Shown here: positions 53,067-62,146 of the stretch, in pieces
How positions within the stretch are numbered: the first letter of the stretch is position 1
Layout: the number at the start of each line of letters is the position of its first letter
Source of the DNA: Pseudomonas gingeri
Lineage (GTDB): Bacteria > Pseudomonadota > Gammaproteobacteria > Pseudomonadales > Pseudomonadaceae
Length of the DNA: 64,000 bases
Direction: 5' to 3'
NCBI RefSeq assembly: GCF_013385635.1
Contig: NZ_JACAPR010000002.1
Span: 205,643 to 269,642 of the forward strand
Notes under the pieces: generated by a model
Seen by the model: only the letters and a program-made list of their open reading frames with translations
Told to the model about the DNA's origin: nothing
The model's database searches: none
Program-made: the position numbers and the translations under genes

Positions 53067-54491
53067 TCAGTTGCTGGCGACGGTCTGCGGCGCGTAGCCG
53101 CCACCCAGGGCCTTGTAGATCGCGACAATGCCGCGATACAGGTCGGTTTCGGCCTGGGCCTGGCTGTCTTCGGCGGCCAGGCGTTCACGCTGGGCATCGA
53201 GCAGCACCAGGAAGTCCACGGTGCCTTCGCGGTAGCGGATCGCGGCCAGGTCGGCGGCGGTGCGGCTCGACTCGCTCTGGCGGATCAGCGAGATCAGGCG
53301 TTGCTGACGCTTGCCGTAGTCGCTGAAGGCATTCTGCGATTCTTCCAGGGCCAACAGTACTTGCTGCTCGTAAGTCGCCAGGGCGCCCTCGGCTTCGGCA
53401 TTGGCACCGCGCAGACGGGCCCGCACGCTACCCAGGTTGAACGCCGGCCAGGTGATGCTCGGGCCGAGGGCCCAGGCATTGGCGGCCGACGAGCCGATCT
53501 GCGAACCACGTCCGGCGGTAAAACCGAGGAAGCCGCTGAGGCTGACCCGTGGGAACAGGTCGGCCTTGGCCACGCCGATCCGCGCGGTGGCGGCGGCCAG
53601 CTTGCGTTCGGCGCTGAGGATGTCCGGACGGCGTTGCAGCAGCTCACCCGGATTGCCGATGGCCAGGGCCTTGGAGATCGCCGGCAGGTCCTTTGGACCC
53701 AAGTCCACCGACAGGGTGTCCGGGCGCTCGCCAAGCAGGGTCGCGATGCGGTTGCGATCGCGGACCTGTTCGGCCTGCAGTTGCGGCACGCTGGCCTCGA
53801 CCGCCGCCAGGCGGGCATCGGCACGGACCACATCGAGCTGGTCGCCGACACCGGCATCACGCAGGCTTTCGGTGATGCCCTTGGATTCCTGCTGGTTCTT
53901 CAGGTTGGCCAGGGCGATCTTTTCCCGCAATTGCGCGCCGCGCAGTTGCCCGTAGGCATCCACCAGCTCGGCAATCATGGTCACCTGCAACTGGTACAGA
54001 TCGGCTTCGGCCGACTGCTGGTCGGCGTCGGCGGCTTCCAGGCTGCGCTGGATGCGGCCGAACAGGTCGACCTCCCAGGCCATGTCCAGGCCCAGGTCAT
54101 AGCGCTCGTTGGTGACCCGGCTCTCGGTCTGGCCCGGTACCTGGCCCTTGCCCAGATCGGCGCTGGCACGGCTGGTGATGGTCGGCATGGCGTCATCGCT
54201 GACGTCATCGCGGATCGCCCGCGCCGCTTTGAGGCGGGCGAAGGCGACGCGCAACTCACGGTTGCCGGCCAGGGACTGGGTCACCAACTGGTTGAGGGTC
54301 GGATCGTCGAACTGTTGCCACCAGATACCTTCGAAGCGCGCGCGGTCGAAATTCTTCTGGCCGGCGCTGCCATCGGTGGCGGCGGTGATGTTCGCCGCCG
54401 CCGTGTCAGGGGTCTTGTAGTCCGGGCCGACGGCACAGGCGCTCAGCGCCAGTACCAGCAGGCTCGGGAGAAAGGCCTTCATACTGCTCAT
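53067..54491 (-). CDS. oprN: Outer-membrane efflux lipoprotein, OprN-like
   Basis: This 474-residue TolC-family channel starts at the ATG overlapping the mexF stop (ATGA). A lipoprotein signal with lipobox LSAC (Cys19) is followed by AVGPDYKTPD, typical of NodT/OprM-type factors. The two family repeats are visible (YDLGLDMAWEVDLFGRIQRSLEAA; LGPSITWPAFNLGSVRARLRGANAEAEGAL), plus the FLVLLDAQRERLAAED end. It forms the trimeric exit duct of the RND pump encoded upstream. Its terminator lies just downstream. Confidence 0.93.
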   Translation of the reverse strand: MSSMKAFLPSLLVLALSACAVGPDYKTPDTAAANITAATDGSAGQKNFDRARFEGIWWQQFDDPTLNQLVTQSLAGNRELRVAFARLKAARAIRDDVSDDAMPTITSRASADLGKGQVPGQTESRVTNERYDLGLDMAWEVDLFGRIQRSLEAADADQQSAEADLYQLQVTMIAELVDAYGQLRGAQLREKIALANLKNQQESKGITESLRDAGVGDQLDVVRADARLAAVEASVPQLQAEQVRDRNRIATLLGERPDTLSVDLGPKDLPAISKALAIGNPGELLQRRPDILSAERKLAAATARIGVAKADLFPRVSLSGFLGFTAGRGSQIGSSAANAWALGPSITWPAFNLGSVRARLRGANAEAEGALATYEQQVLLALEESQNAFSDYGKRQQRLISLIRQSESSRTAADLAAIRYREGTVDFLVLLDAQRERLAAEDSQAQAETDLYRGIVAIYKALGGGYAPQTVASN

Positions 54492-57400
54492 TGTTGCGCC
54501 TCCAGCTTGAGGGCCTTGGCCGCCTTGCGAGCTTCGCTGCGCTCGACGGAGCGGCGGATCAATACATAGAACACAGGGGTCAGCAGCAGACCGAAGAAGG
54601 TCACGCCGAGCATCCCGGAGAACACCGCCACACCCATGGCATGACGCATCTCGGCACCGGCACCGCTGGAGAACACCAGGGGGACCACACCCATGATGAA
54701 CGCCACGGAGGTCATCAGGATCGGCCGCAGACGCAGGCGGCAGGCTTCCAGTACCGCGCTCAGCGGATCGAGGCCTTCTTCCTGCTTGTCCTTGGCGAAC
54801 TCGACGATCAGGATCGCGTTCTTGCACGCCAGGCCCACCAGTACGATCAAGCCGATCTGGGTGAAGATGTTGTTGTCGCCACCGGAGGCAATCACCCCGG
54901 CAATCGCCGACAACAGGGTCATCGGTACGATCAGGATCACCGCCAGTGGCAGGCTCCAGCTTTCATACAGTGCCGCCAGGACCAGGAACGCCAACAGTAC
55001 GCAGAGCGGGAACACCAGCAGTGCGGTATTGCCCGAGAGGATCTGCTGATAGGTCAGGTCGGTCCACTCGTAGGTCATGCCGTTGGGCAGTTCGTCTTTC
55101 AGCAGTTTCTCGATCGCTGCCTGGGCCTGGCCGGAGCTGTAGCCCGGTGCCGCGGCACCGTTGATTTCGGCGGTGATAAAGCCGTTGTAGTGCATCACGC
55201 GATCCGGTCCGGAGGTGTCGCTGACCTTGATGAAGGTCGCCAGCGGGATCATCTCGCCCTTGTTGTTGCGTACTTTCAACTGGCCGATCTGGTCGGATTC
55301 GAGACGGAACTGCTGTTCGGCCTGGACGTTGACCTGATAAGTGCGACCGAAACGGTTGAAGTCGTTGGCATACAGCGAACCCAGGTAGACCTGCAGGGTA
55401 TCGAAGATGTCGCTGACGGCCACGCCGTGGGTCTTGGCCTTCTCGCGGTCGATGGCGGCATCCACCTGCGGCACATTGACGGTGTAGCTGGTGAACAACC
55501 CGGCCAGCTCCGGCACGCTGCGGCTCTTGGTGATGATGTTCATCGTTTCCTTGTACAGCTCTTCATAGCCCAGGTTGCCCCGGTCTTCGATCTGCAGTCG
55601 GAACCCACCGATGGTGCCCAGGCCTTGTACCGGTGGTGGCGGGAAGATCGCCATGTAGGCTTCCTGGATCCCGGCGAACTTGCCGTTCAAGGCCCCGGCG
55701 ATGGCGCCGGCCGATTCACTCGGGTCCTTGCGCTCGTCGAACGGCTTGAGGGTCACGAACACGATGCCGGCGTTCGGGCTGTTGGTGAAACCGTTGATCG
55801 ACAGGCCAGGGAAGGCCACCGCACTTTCCACGCCAGGCTGTTTCAGGGCCAGGTCGGACATGCGCTTGATCACGTCTTCGGTGCGGTCCAGGCTGGCGGC
55901 GTCCGGCAGTTGGGCGAAGGCCACCAGGTACTGCTTGTCCTGGCCGGGCACGAAACCGGTCGGCGTACTGGAGAAACCGAGCCAGGTCAGGACCATCAGG
56001 CCGGCATACAGCACCAGGGCCACGCCGCTGACGCGGATGACACGGGTCACGGTACCGACATAACCATGGCTGGCCTTGTCGAAGAAGCGGTTGAACGGAC
56101 GGAACAGCCAGCCACCCAGCAGCGCGTCGAGGACCTTCGAGAAGCGGTCTTTCGGGGCGTGGTGATCCTTGAGCAGCACCGCGGCCAGGGCCGGCGACAG
56201 GGTCAGGGAGTTGAACGCCGAGATCACGGTCGAGATGGCGATGGTCAGGGCGAACTGCTTGTAGAACTGACCGGTCAGGCCGGAAATGAAGGCCGCCGGA
56301 ATAAACACCGCGCAGAGCACCAGCGCCGTGGCGATGATGGGGCCGGTCACTTCGCGCATGGCGCGCTTGGTGGCTTCGATCGGACTGAGGCCCAGGCCGA
56401 TATTACGTTCGACGTTCTCCACCACAACGATGGCGTCGTCCACCACGATACCGATCGCCAGTACGAGGCCAAACAGCGACAACGCGTTAAGCGAGAAGCC
56501 GAACATGTGCATGATCGCGAAGGTACCGATCAGCGACACCGGCACGGCGACCAGCGGAATGATCGAGGCACGCCAGGTCTGCAGGAACAGGATCACTACC
56601 AGGACCACGAGGATCAGCGCTTCGAACAGGGTGTGCACCACCGCTTCGATGGAGCCGCGCACGAAGATGGTCGGGTCGTAGACGATGCTGAAGTCCATGC
56701 CTTCGGGGAAGTCCTTCTTCAGCTCGGCCATCTTGGCGCGAACTTCGTTGGAAATCTCGATGGCGTTGGAGCCTGGACGCTGGAAGATCGGGATCGCCAC
56801 CGCCGGCTGGTTGTTCAGCAGCGAGCGCAGGGCGTACTGGCTGGAGCCGAGTTCGACACGGGCGATGTCCTTGAGACGGGTAATTTCGCCATCGTCACCG
56901 ACACGGATCACGATGTTCTCGAACTCTTCCTCGGAAACCAGGCGGCCCTGGGCGTTGATCGACATCTGGAAGCTGGTGGCGGTTGGGGCGGGAGGCGCGC
57001 CCAACTGACCGGCCGCGACCTGGCGGTTCTGCTCGCGAATGGCGTTGACCACATCGGTGGCGGTCAGGTTGCGCGATGCGGTTTTGTTCGGATCGAGCCA
57101 TACCCGCAGGGAATAGTCGCCCATGCCGAACAGTTGCACGTCACCGACACCACCCAGGCGGGCCAACTCATCCTTGATATTGAGCAAGGCGTAGTTGGAC
57201 AGGTAGAGCATGTCGTAGCGCTTGTCCGGCGAGGTCAAGTGCACAACCATGGTCAGGTCGGGCGAAGCCTTGTCGACGGTGATACCGATACGGGTCACTT
57301 CGACCGGCAGTTTCGGCTCGGTACGGGTCACGCGGTTCTGCACCTGTACCTGCGCGTTGTCCAGGTCGGTGCCCAGGGCGAAGGTGATGGTCAGGGTCAG

Positions 57401-57667
57401 CTTGCCGTCGGCGGTGGACTGCGAGGACATATAGAGCATGTTCTCGACACCGGTGATGGCCTGTTCCAGGGGCGCGGCCACGGTTTCACCGATGACCTTG
57501 GGGTTGGCGCCCGGGAAGTTGGCACGGACCACCACGGTCGGTGGTACCACTTCCGGGTATTCGCTGATCGGCAACTGGAACAGCGAGATCGCACCGGCGA
57601 TCAGGATCAGCAGCGACAGTACCGCCGCGAAGATCGGTCTTGATATGAAGAACTGGGAAAAATTCAT
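54488..57667 (-). CDS. mexF: RND efflux transporter MexF
   Basis: This 1059-residue inner-membrane proton antiporter has a first segment RPIFAAVLSLLILIAGAISL that continues with the PISEYPEVVPPTVVV motif. Twelve membrane helices and two large periplasmic loops follow. The helix-4 proton-relay Asp pair is in GIVVDDAIVVVENVER, and the helix-10 Lys is in VGLACKNAILIVEFAKD. Near-identical phrasing to P. aeruginosa MexF throughout supports the name. The pump exports chloramphenicol, fluoroquinolones, trimethoprim and quorum-sensing precursors in P. aeruginosa. It starts 12 bases after mexE and overlaps oprN. Confidence 0.96.
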   Translation of the reverse strand: MNFSQFFISRPIFAAVLSLLILIAGAISLFQLPISEYPEVVPPTVVVRANFPGANPKVIGETVAAPLEQAITGVENMLYMSSQSTADGKLTLTITFALGTDLDNAQVQVQNRVTRTEPKLPVEVTRIGITVDKASPDLTMVVHLTSPDKRYDMLYLSNYALLNIKDELARLGGVGDVQLFGMGDYSLRVWLDPNKTASRNLTATDVVNAIREQNRQVAAGQLGAPPAPTATSFQMSINAQGRLVSEEEFENIVIRVGDDGEITRLKDIARVELGSSQYALRSLLNNQPAVAIPIFQRPGSNAIEISNEVRAKMAELKKDFPEGMDFSIVYDPTIFVRGSIEAVVHTLFEALILVVLVVILFLQTWRASIIPLVAVPVSLIGTFAIMHMFGFSLNALSLFGLVLAIGIVVDDAIVVVENVERNIGLGLSPIEATKRAMREVTGPIIATALVLCAVFIPAAFISGLTGQFYKQFALTIAISTVISAFNSLTLSPALAAVLLKDHHAPKDRFSKVLDALLGGWLFRPFNRFFDKASHGYVGTVTRVIRVSGVALVLYAGLMVLTWLGFSSTPTGFVPGQDKQYLVAFAQLPDAASLDRTEDVIKRMSDLALKQPGVESAVAFPGLSINGFTNSPNAGIVFVTLKPFDERKDPSESAGAIAGALNGKFAGIQEAYMAIFPPPPVQGLGTIGGFRLQIEDRGNLGYEELYKETMNIITKSRSVPELAGLFTSYTVNVPQVDAAIDREKAKTHGVAVSDIFDTLQVYLGSLYANDFNRFGRTYQVNVQAEQQFRLESDQIGQLKVRNNKGEMIPLATFIKVSDTSGPDRVMHYNGFITAEINGAAAPGYSSGQAQAAIEKLLKDELPNGMTYEWTDLTYQQILSGNTALLVFPLCVLLAFLVLAALYESWSLPLAVILIVPMTLLSAIAGVIASGGDNNIFTQIGLIVLVGLACKNAILIVEFAKDKQEEGLDPLSAVLEACRLRLRPILMTSVAFIMGVVPLVFSSGAGAEMRHAMGVAVFSGMLGVTFFGLLLTPVFYVLIRRSVERSEARKAAKALKLEAQQ

Positions 57668-57679
57668 CGTGTGTATCCC

Positions 57680-58936
57680 TTAACCGCGTGGAGTCGCTGC
57701 GGCCAGCTTGTTAGCCGGGGCCGCTGCGCCTTTGGCCGGCGCAACCTGCTGCAGGTTGCTGGCTTCCAGGGTTTGTCGTTGTTCTGCCAGAGCGGCGAGG
57801 GTTTCCTTGCTGGCCATCGGGATCACTTCAGGATCCACCGGCGAGCCCGGACGGACGCGTTGCAGGCCCTTGACGATGACGGTGTCATCCTTGTTCAGGC
57901 CGCTGCGCACGATCCGCAGACCTTCGATTTTCGGGCCCAGCTCGACCGAGCGGTAGGCGGTCTTCTTGTCGGCGTCCATCACCAGCACGAACTTCTTGCC
58001 CAGGTCGGTTCCGACCGCTTCGTCGTTGATCAGCACGGCGGCGTAGGTGCCGCTGCCGACCAGCTTCAGGCGCGCATACAGGCCAGGGGTGAAGCTGCCA
58101 TCGCTGTTGTCGAACACGGCGCGACCGCGGATGGTGCCGGTGCGTGGGTTGACCTGGTTGTCGACGAAGTTCATCTGGCCCAGGTGCGGGTTGCCGGTTT
58201 CGTTGGACAGGCCGAGGTAGACCGGGGTAGTCGCACCGCGTTTGCCCTGGCGCGCCAGCTGGGTGTACTTGAGGTAGACCCGCTCGTCGGCGTCGAAGTA
58301 GGCGTAGACCTTGTCGGTGGAAACCACGCTGGTCAACGGCGTGACATCGGCGGTGACGATGTTGCCGGCGGTGATTTCGGCACGGCTGACACGGCCGCTG
58401 ATCGGCGCGGTGACACGGGTGAAGCTCAGGTTCAGGCGGGCCAGGTCCAGTTGGGCCTGGGTCGCATCGACCGCGGCCTTGGATTCCTGCGCGGTGCTGG
58501 TGCGGGTGTCGGCCAGTTCCGCGGAGATCGCGTTGCTGGTCAACAGGCGCTTGCCACGCTCGGCTTCGTTGGCGGTGCGACTGGCGGTGGCACGGGTCTG
58601 CTGCAGTTGGGCTTCGAGACGATGGACTTCGGCCTGGTAAGGGCGTGGGTCGATCTGGAACAGCAGGTCGCCTTTCTTCACCAGCGCGCCTTCGGTGAAG
58701 GCCACCTGGTCGATCTGGCCGGAAACCCGAGGGCGGATTTCCACGGTTTCCGGGGCTTCGAGACGCCCGGTGAACTCGTCCCATTCATTGACGGGCTGTT
58801 CGATGACCTTGGCCACGCTGACCTTGGTTGCCGGCATCGCACCACCTGCCGCCACGGGCGCTTTACCGCAGGCGCTCATCACGACGACTGCCAGGGCAGC
58901 CAGGGGGAAGCGCAAAAGTTTAAGTGACTGTTCCAT
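57680..58936 (-). CDS. mexE: RND efflux periplasmic adaptor MexE
   Basis: This 418-residue membrane-fusion lipoprotein has a signal ending in the lipobox MSAC (Cys23). The lipoyl/barrel-sandwich halves are at about 60-90 (VEIRPRVSGQIDQVAFTEG) and 165-200 (FTRVTAPISGRVSRAEITAGN), separated by a coiled-coil hairpin. The beta-barrel and membrane-proximal domains follow (DNQVNPRTGTIRGRAVFDN). It links MexF to the outer-membrane duct. I start at ATG 58936, though no strong ribosome-binding site is seen. A MexT-like box lies 76 bases upstream, so activation by a LysR-type MexT encoded elsewhere is likely. Confidence 0.94.
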   Translation of the reverse strand: MEQSLKLLRFPLAALAVVVMSACGKAPVAAGGAMPATKVSVAKVIEQPVNEWDEFTGRLEAPETVEIRPRVSGQIDQVAFTEGALVKKGDLLFQIDPRPYQAEVHRLEAQLQQTRATASRTANEAERGKRLLTSNAISAELADTRTSTAQESKAAVDATQAQLDLARLNLSFTRVTAPISGRVSRAEITAGNIVTADVTPLTSVVSTDKVYAYFDADERVYLKYTQLARQGKRGATTPVYLGLSNETGNPHLGQMNFVDNQVNPRTGTIRGRAVFDNSDGSFTPGLYARLKLVGSGTYAAVLINDEAVGTDLGKKFVLVMDADKKTAYRSVELGPKIEGLRIVRSGLNKDDTVIVKGLQRVRPGSPVDPEVIPMASKETLAALAEQRQTLEASNLQQVAPAKGAAAPANKLAAATPRG

Positions 58937-59338
58937 GGGGGGAGTCCGCCAATCTATTGAGATGGGCGGATCATGCTGTGGGCGTTGATCGCACACGAAT
59001 CGAATGAAGCGAAGGTAACTATCATCCGGAATGATATCAAACCGAATCCAGCCCCCTAGCATGCACCTTCCGTTAGCAACCTATCCATTACAGAAAGCGC
59101 AAATCACTGTTGCCAGGAATGCAACAGCCCCTGGCGGAGACGATCCTACGCCGGTCGATTCGAATATTCAGAATTATCCGATGCGGGATGGGAACAAGGC
59201 CTACATCGCTGGCGAGACGGGTCAGTACAATTCAGCGACACGAAAATGCCGATTCAGACCCTGACACGCAACTTGCCAGGATGGCTCGACTTTGCCCGGA
59301 ACTTTGTCAGACAAAAATAATTACCGAGGATTCTCCCT
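58937..59338. other. Intergenic region between mexE and gltS
   Basis: This 400-base divergent promoter region holds the MexT-like box at 59012-59035 and no convincing gene. In P. aeruginosa mexT sits upstream of mexE; here it is missing from this position. A short plus-strand frame at 59031-59264 has no family resemblance. Confidence 0.6.
59012..59035 (-). promoter_or_regulatory. MexT-type nod-box-like operator of mexE
   Basis: The minus strand reads ATCA-N5-GATGAT-N4-ACCTT, against the MexT consensus ATCA-N5-GTCGAT-N4-ACYAT (all four, four of six and four of five positions). Spacing is exact. It lies 76 bases before the mexE start. Confidence 0.6.
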
Positions 59339-60550
59339 ATGGTTCAACTCGACTTCTACGGCACGCTGGTAGCGGCTTCCCTGGTGCTGCTGCTTGGCCG
59401 TGGACTCTGTGCCCGCGTCGGTTTCCTGCGCATCTACAATATTCCCGAACCCGTTGCCGGCGGCCTGGTGGTGGCGCTGGTGCTACTGCTCCTGCGGGTA
59501 TTCTTCGACTTCAAGGTGGGCTTCGATACTTCCCTGCAGACCCCGCTGATGCTGGCTTTCTTCGCCACCATCGGCCTGAACGCCGACTTCACCAGCCTGA
59601 AGAAAGGCGGGCGGGTGCTGGGGACTTTCCTGCTGGTGGTGGTCGGTTTGCTGGTGGTGCAGAACGCCCTCGGTGTCTCTCTGGCCGCCGCGCTGGGCCT
59701 GGATCCGCTGATGGGCCTGCTGGCCGGCTCCATCACCCTGTCGGGCGGTCACGGTACCGGTGCCGCGTGGAGTTCGGTGTTCACCGAGCAATATCGGGTG
59801 ATGTCCGCGGCGGAGCTGGCCATGGCCTCGGCGACCTTCGGCCTGGTGCTGGGTGGCCTGATCGGCGGGCCGGTGGCCAGGTTGCTGCTCAAGCGCGTGA
59901 AGACCCAGGGGGTGGTCAATGAAGTCCCGAGCATGCCGAAGGGCTTCGAACAGCCAGAGCGCGAGCGGATGATCACGCCAGGGTCCTTTATAGAGACACT
60001 GGCATTGATTGCCATCAGCCTGTTGGCCGGCAACTTCCTCAGCGAACTGATCAAGGGTACGGCGCTCGAGCTGCCGACCTTCGTCTGTGTGCTGTTTGTC
60101 GGCGTGGTGCTGCGCAATGGTTTGTCGGCGCTGGGCTGGCACGAGGTGTTCGAGCGTGAGGTATCGGTGCTGGGCAATGTCAGCCTGTCGTTGTTCCTGG
60201 CCATTGCGCTGATGTCGCTGAAACTCTGGGACCTGGCGGCACTGGCCTTGCCGATCTTTATCCTGCTGACGGCCCAGGCGGTGCTGATGGCGCTGTTCGC
60301 CATCTTCGTCACCTTCCGCGTGATGGGCCGCAACTACGATGCCGTGGCCCTGGCCGCCGGGCATTGTGGCTTTGGCCTGGGGGCAACGCCCACGGCGATC
60401 GCCAACATGCAGGCGGTGACCCAGCGCTACGGCCCGTCGCGGATCGCCTTCCTGGTGGTGCCCATGGTCGGGGCGTTTTTTATCGATATCGCCAATGCCA
60501 TCGTGATCAAGCTGTACCTGGCATTGCCGTTTGTGGGTAGCGTGGCCTGA
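59339..60550 (+). CDS. gltS: Sodium/glutamate symporter GltS
   Basis: This 403-residue membrane protein has about ten to twelve segments. Family landmarks are FYGTLVAASLVLLLGRGLC, the GGxGT-type reentrant motif in SITLSGGHGTGAAW, and its partner in the second half LAAGHCGFGLGATPTAIANMQAV. It also shows the hydrophobic ending MVGAFFIDIANAIVIKLYL. GltS imports glutamate with sodium ions. The ATG has CGAGGA upstream. It is monocistronic and convergent with the HAD gene. Confidence 0.95.
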   Translation: MVQLDFYGTLVAASLVLLLGRGLCARVGFLRIYNIPEPVAGGLVVALVLLLLRVFFDFKVGFDTSLQTPLMLAFFATIGLNADFTSLKKGGRVLGTFLLVVVGLLVVQNALGVSLAAALGLDPLMGLLAGSITLSGGHGTGAAWSSVFTEQYRVMSAAELAMASATFGLVLGGLIGGPVARLLLKRVKTQGVVNEVPSMPKGFEQPERERMITPGSFIETLALIAISLLAGNFLSELIKGTALELPTFVCVLFVGVVLRNGLSALGWHEVFEREVSVLGNVSLSLFLAIALMSLKLWDLAALALPIFILLTAQAVLMALFAIFVTFRVMGRNYDAVALAAGHCGFGLGATPTAIANMQAVTQRYGPSRIAFLVVPMVGAFFIDIANAIVIKLYLALPFVGSVA

Positions 60551-60566
60551 CGGGCCGGGGCCCGCG

Positions 60567-61190
60567 TCAGAAGTGCACGCCCAGTTCACGCAGACGCCGT
60601 TGCGTAGCGTCTGCGGACACATGGTGAATGCCCTGCCAGCCGAGGGCGACGGCCGCTTCCACGTTGGTCAAGACATCATCGATAAACACCAGCTCGTTCG
60701 GCTGGATATCCGGCAGGTGTGTACGAACCTGGCTCAGGCTCAGGTGGTAGATCTGCGCGTCGGGTTTGATCTGCTTCACCTCGCCGGACACCACGATGTC
60801 GCGAAAGCGCTGCAGGAAGGCATAGTTGGCCCGGGCATAGGGAAAGGTTTCGGCCGACCAGTTGGTCAAGCCGAATAACGGCATGCGGGCTTCATGCAAG
60901 GCTTCCAGGATGGCCACCCCACCGGGAAGCGGCCCACGCAACATTTCGTGCCAGCGGTCGTAATAGGCGCGGATCAGGGGTTCATGTCGCGGGTGTCGGG
61001 CAATCAGGGTCCGGGTAGCTTCGGCCAGCGTGCGGCCGGCGTCCTGCTCGGTATTCCATTCCTGGGTGCAGATATTGTCCAGGAACCACTGCCTTTCCTG
61101 TTCATCGGCGATCAGCTGGCGGTACAGGTGCTGCGGACTCCAGTCGAACAAGACACCGCCGAAATCGAAAACCACTGCGCGAATCGTCAT
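60567..61190 (-). CDS. HAD family hydrolase (subfamily IA)
   Basis: This 207-residue phosphatase-like protein has motif I VVFDFGGVLFDW with nucleophile Asp9 (Gly in place of the second Asp, as in the YihX group). Motif II is LFGLTNWSAETF, the Lys of motif III is in VKQIKPDAQIY, and motif IV is LVFIDDVLTNVEAA. YihX-type members dephosphorylate sugar phosphates; the actual substrate is unknown. It starts at ATG 61190, right at the edge of the AT-rich accessory segment. Confidence 0.92.
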   Translation of the reverse strand: MTIRAVVFDFGGVLFDWSPQHLYRQLIADEQERQWFLDNICTQEWNTEQDAGRTLAEATRTLIARHPRHEPLIRAYYDRWHEMLRGPLPGGVAILEALHEARMPLFGLTNWSAETFPYARANYAFLQRFRDIVVSGEVKQIKPDAQIYHLSLSQVRTHLPDIQPNELVFIDDVLTNVEAAVALGWQGIHHVSADATQRRLRELGVHF

Positions 61191-61259
61191 GCGTATCCTC
61201 CATGGGGGGGGCGAGCACCTTATCGTCAGAGACTATCCGGATCCCCGCAGAACATTTGG

Positions 61260-61661
61260 ACTTTCCCTAGTACCTTATTCTCCATTCCAGCTCATTACCT
61301 GCTCGCGCCCAGGCAATGGCCGGATAAGGCCTACGCTCTATACCAGCATATTTTCGGAATGGGAAACTCTTACCCTGATGACGGCTTCTTCTATGTAGGT
61401 ATTACCAAGCGACGCTGGCAGACCCGATGGGCCGAGCACATGCGGGCAGTAGAAAATGGGAGCAACTTGGCTTTTCACCGGAAATTTCGGGAGGAGAGGG
61501 CTGCGGGCCAGATCCCCAAAAAACATTTTGACTTGGCTCTGGGACGGTGGTTTCAGGTCGAGAAATTTCTAGCTTGCCCCCATTTTTGCCCCCAACGCTC
61601 ACCGGGCTCAGGCGGAAGGCAAACCTTCATCCAAAATACGGTTCTGAGCAGGCCCAAATAG
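61260..61661 (+). pseudogene. Truncated GIY-YIG nuclease-like gene fragment
   Basis: This frame encodes ALYQHIFGMGNSYPDDG, then FFYVGITKRRWQTRWAEH and LAFHRKFREERAAGQI. The YVGIT-x-R...R..EH pattern is that of GIY-YIG-type endonucleases. The frame has no start codon before the conserved region: the only in-frame ATG (about 61360) would cut the domain. After FDLALGRWFQVEKFL the similarity ends at a TTGCCCCCATTTTTGCCCCCAA sequence. Both ends are therefore lost. It sits at the junction between the core HAD gene and the hipBA segment and is probably a relic of a mobile element or defence gene. Confidence 0.5.
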
Positions 61662-61759
61662 TTCTCCCGGCCCTTTCGCTTTATGGTAGATAAGTCCATT
61701 AAATTGTGGCTAAAGCTAGAAATTAAGCGATAAGGCACAGATTTAGTGAATTAAGTTGC

Positions 61760-61788
61760 TTGATAGGGCTATGCGTTAATTCTATAAT
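61760..61788 (+). promoter_or_regulatory. Near-consensus sigma-70 promoter of hipBA
   Basis: TTGATA (61760-61765) and a perfect TATAAT (61783-61788) are separated by exactly 17 bases, about 40 bases before the hipB start. HipB-type antitoxins usually repress such promoters; no clear operator palindrome was found. The remaining 61662-61828 sequence is AT-rich and non-coding. Confidence 0.75.
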
Positions 61789-61828
61789 TTTGGGAACTAA
61801 CTGGCACAGAATGGGCTAGGTACACACT

Positions 61829-62146
61829 ATGTTGGATTTAAGCTTCAGCAAGCCGAGCGAAGTCGTCAAGCGCCTCTGCGATCGCTTGCGCACAGAGCGC
61901 TTGGCGCTGGACATGACACAAGCCGACTTGGCCGGACGTGCCGGCATCGGCACAAACACGGTGTCCAACCTTGAAGCAGGGCGCAATGTCGGATTCGAAA
62001 ACGTCGTTCGTGTGGCGATGGCTCTTGGTCGAACCAAGGAACTTGAAGGCCTGTTCCTGCCAAAGCTGGACAGCATCGAGGATATTCGGCGCTACGAAAA
62101 CAGCGCCAATCGTCTCCGTTCAAAGAGGAAGTCCGGCAATGCTTGA
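61829..62146 (+). CDS. hipB: HipB-like antitoxin, helix-turn-helix protein
   Basis: This 105-residue Xre-type DNA-binding protein has its helix-turn-helix at about 20-75 (ALDMTQADLAGRAGIGTNTVSNLEAG). A short, basic C-terminus (RRYENSANRLRSKRKSGNA) probably contacts the toxin. In HipBA systems the antitoxin represses its operon and neutralises the HipA kinase. Its last codons overlap the hipA start by eight bases (ATGCTTGA). Composition is less GC-rich than the core genes around it. Confidence 0.88.
   Translation: MLDLSFSKPSEVVKRLCDRLRTERLALDMTQADLAGRAGIGTNTVSNLEAGRNVGFENVVRVAMALGRTKELEGLFLPKLDSIEDIRRYENSANRLRSKRKSGNA

Noticed and set aside
54491..57643. A 1050-codon open frame opposite mexF
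   Set aside because: The composition (Gly, His, Gln, Asp-rich with no domains) is typical of antisense frames of GC-rich genes; mexF is unambiguous.
59031..59264. A 77-codon plus-strand frame between mexE and gltS
   Set aside because: It has no ribosome-binding site or family resemblance and overlaps the MexT-like operator.
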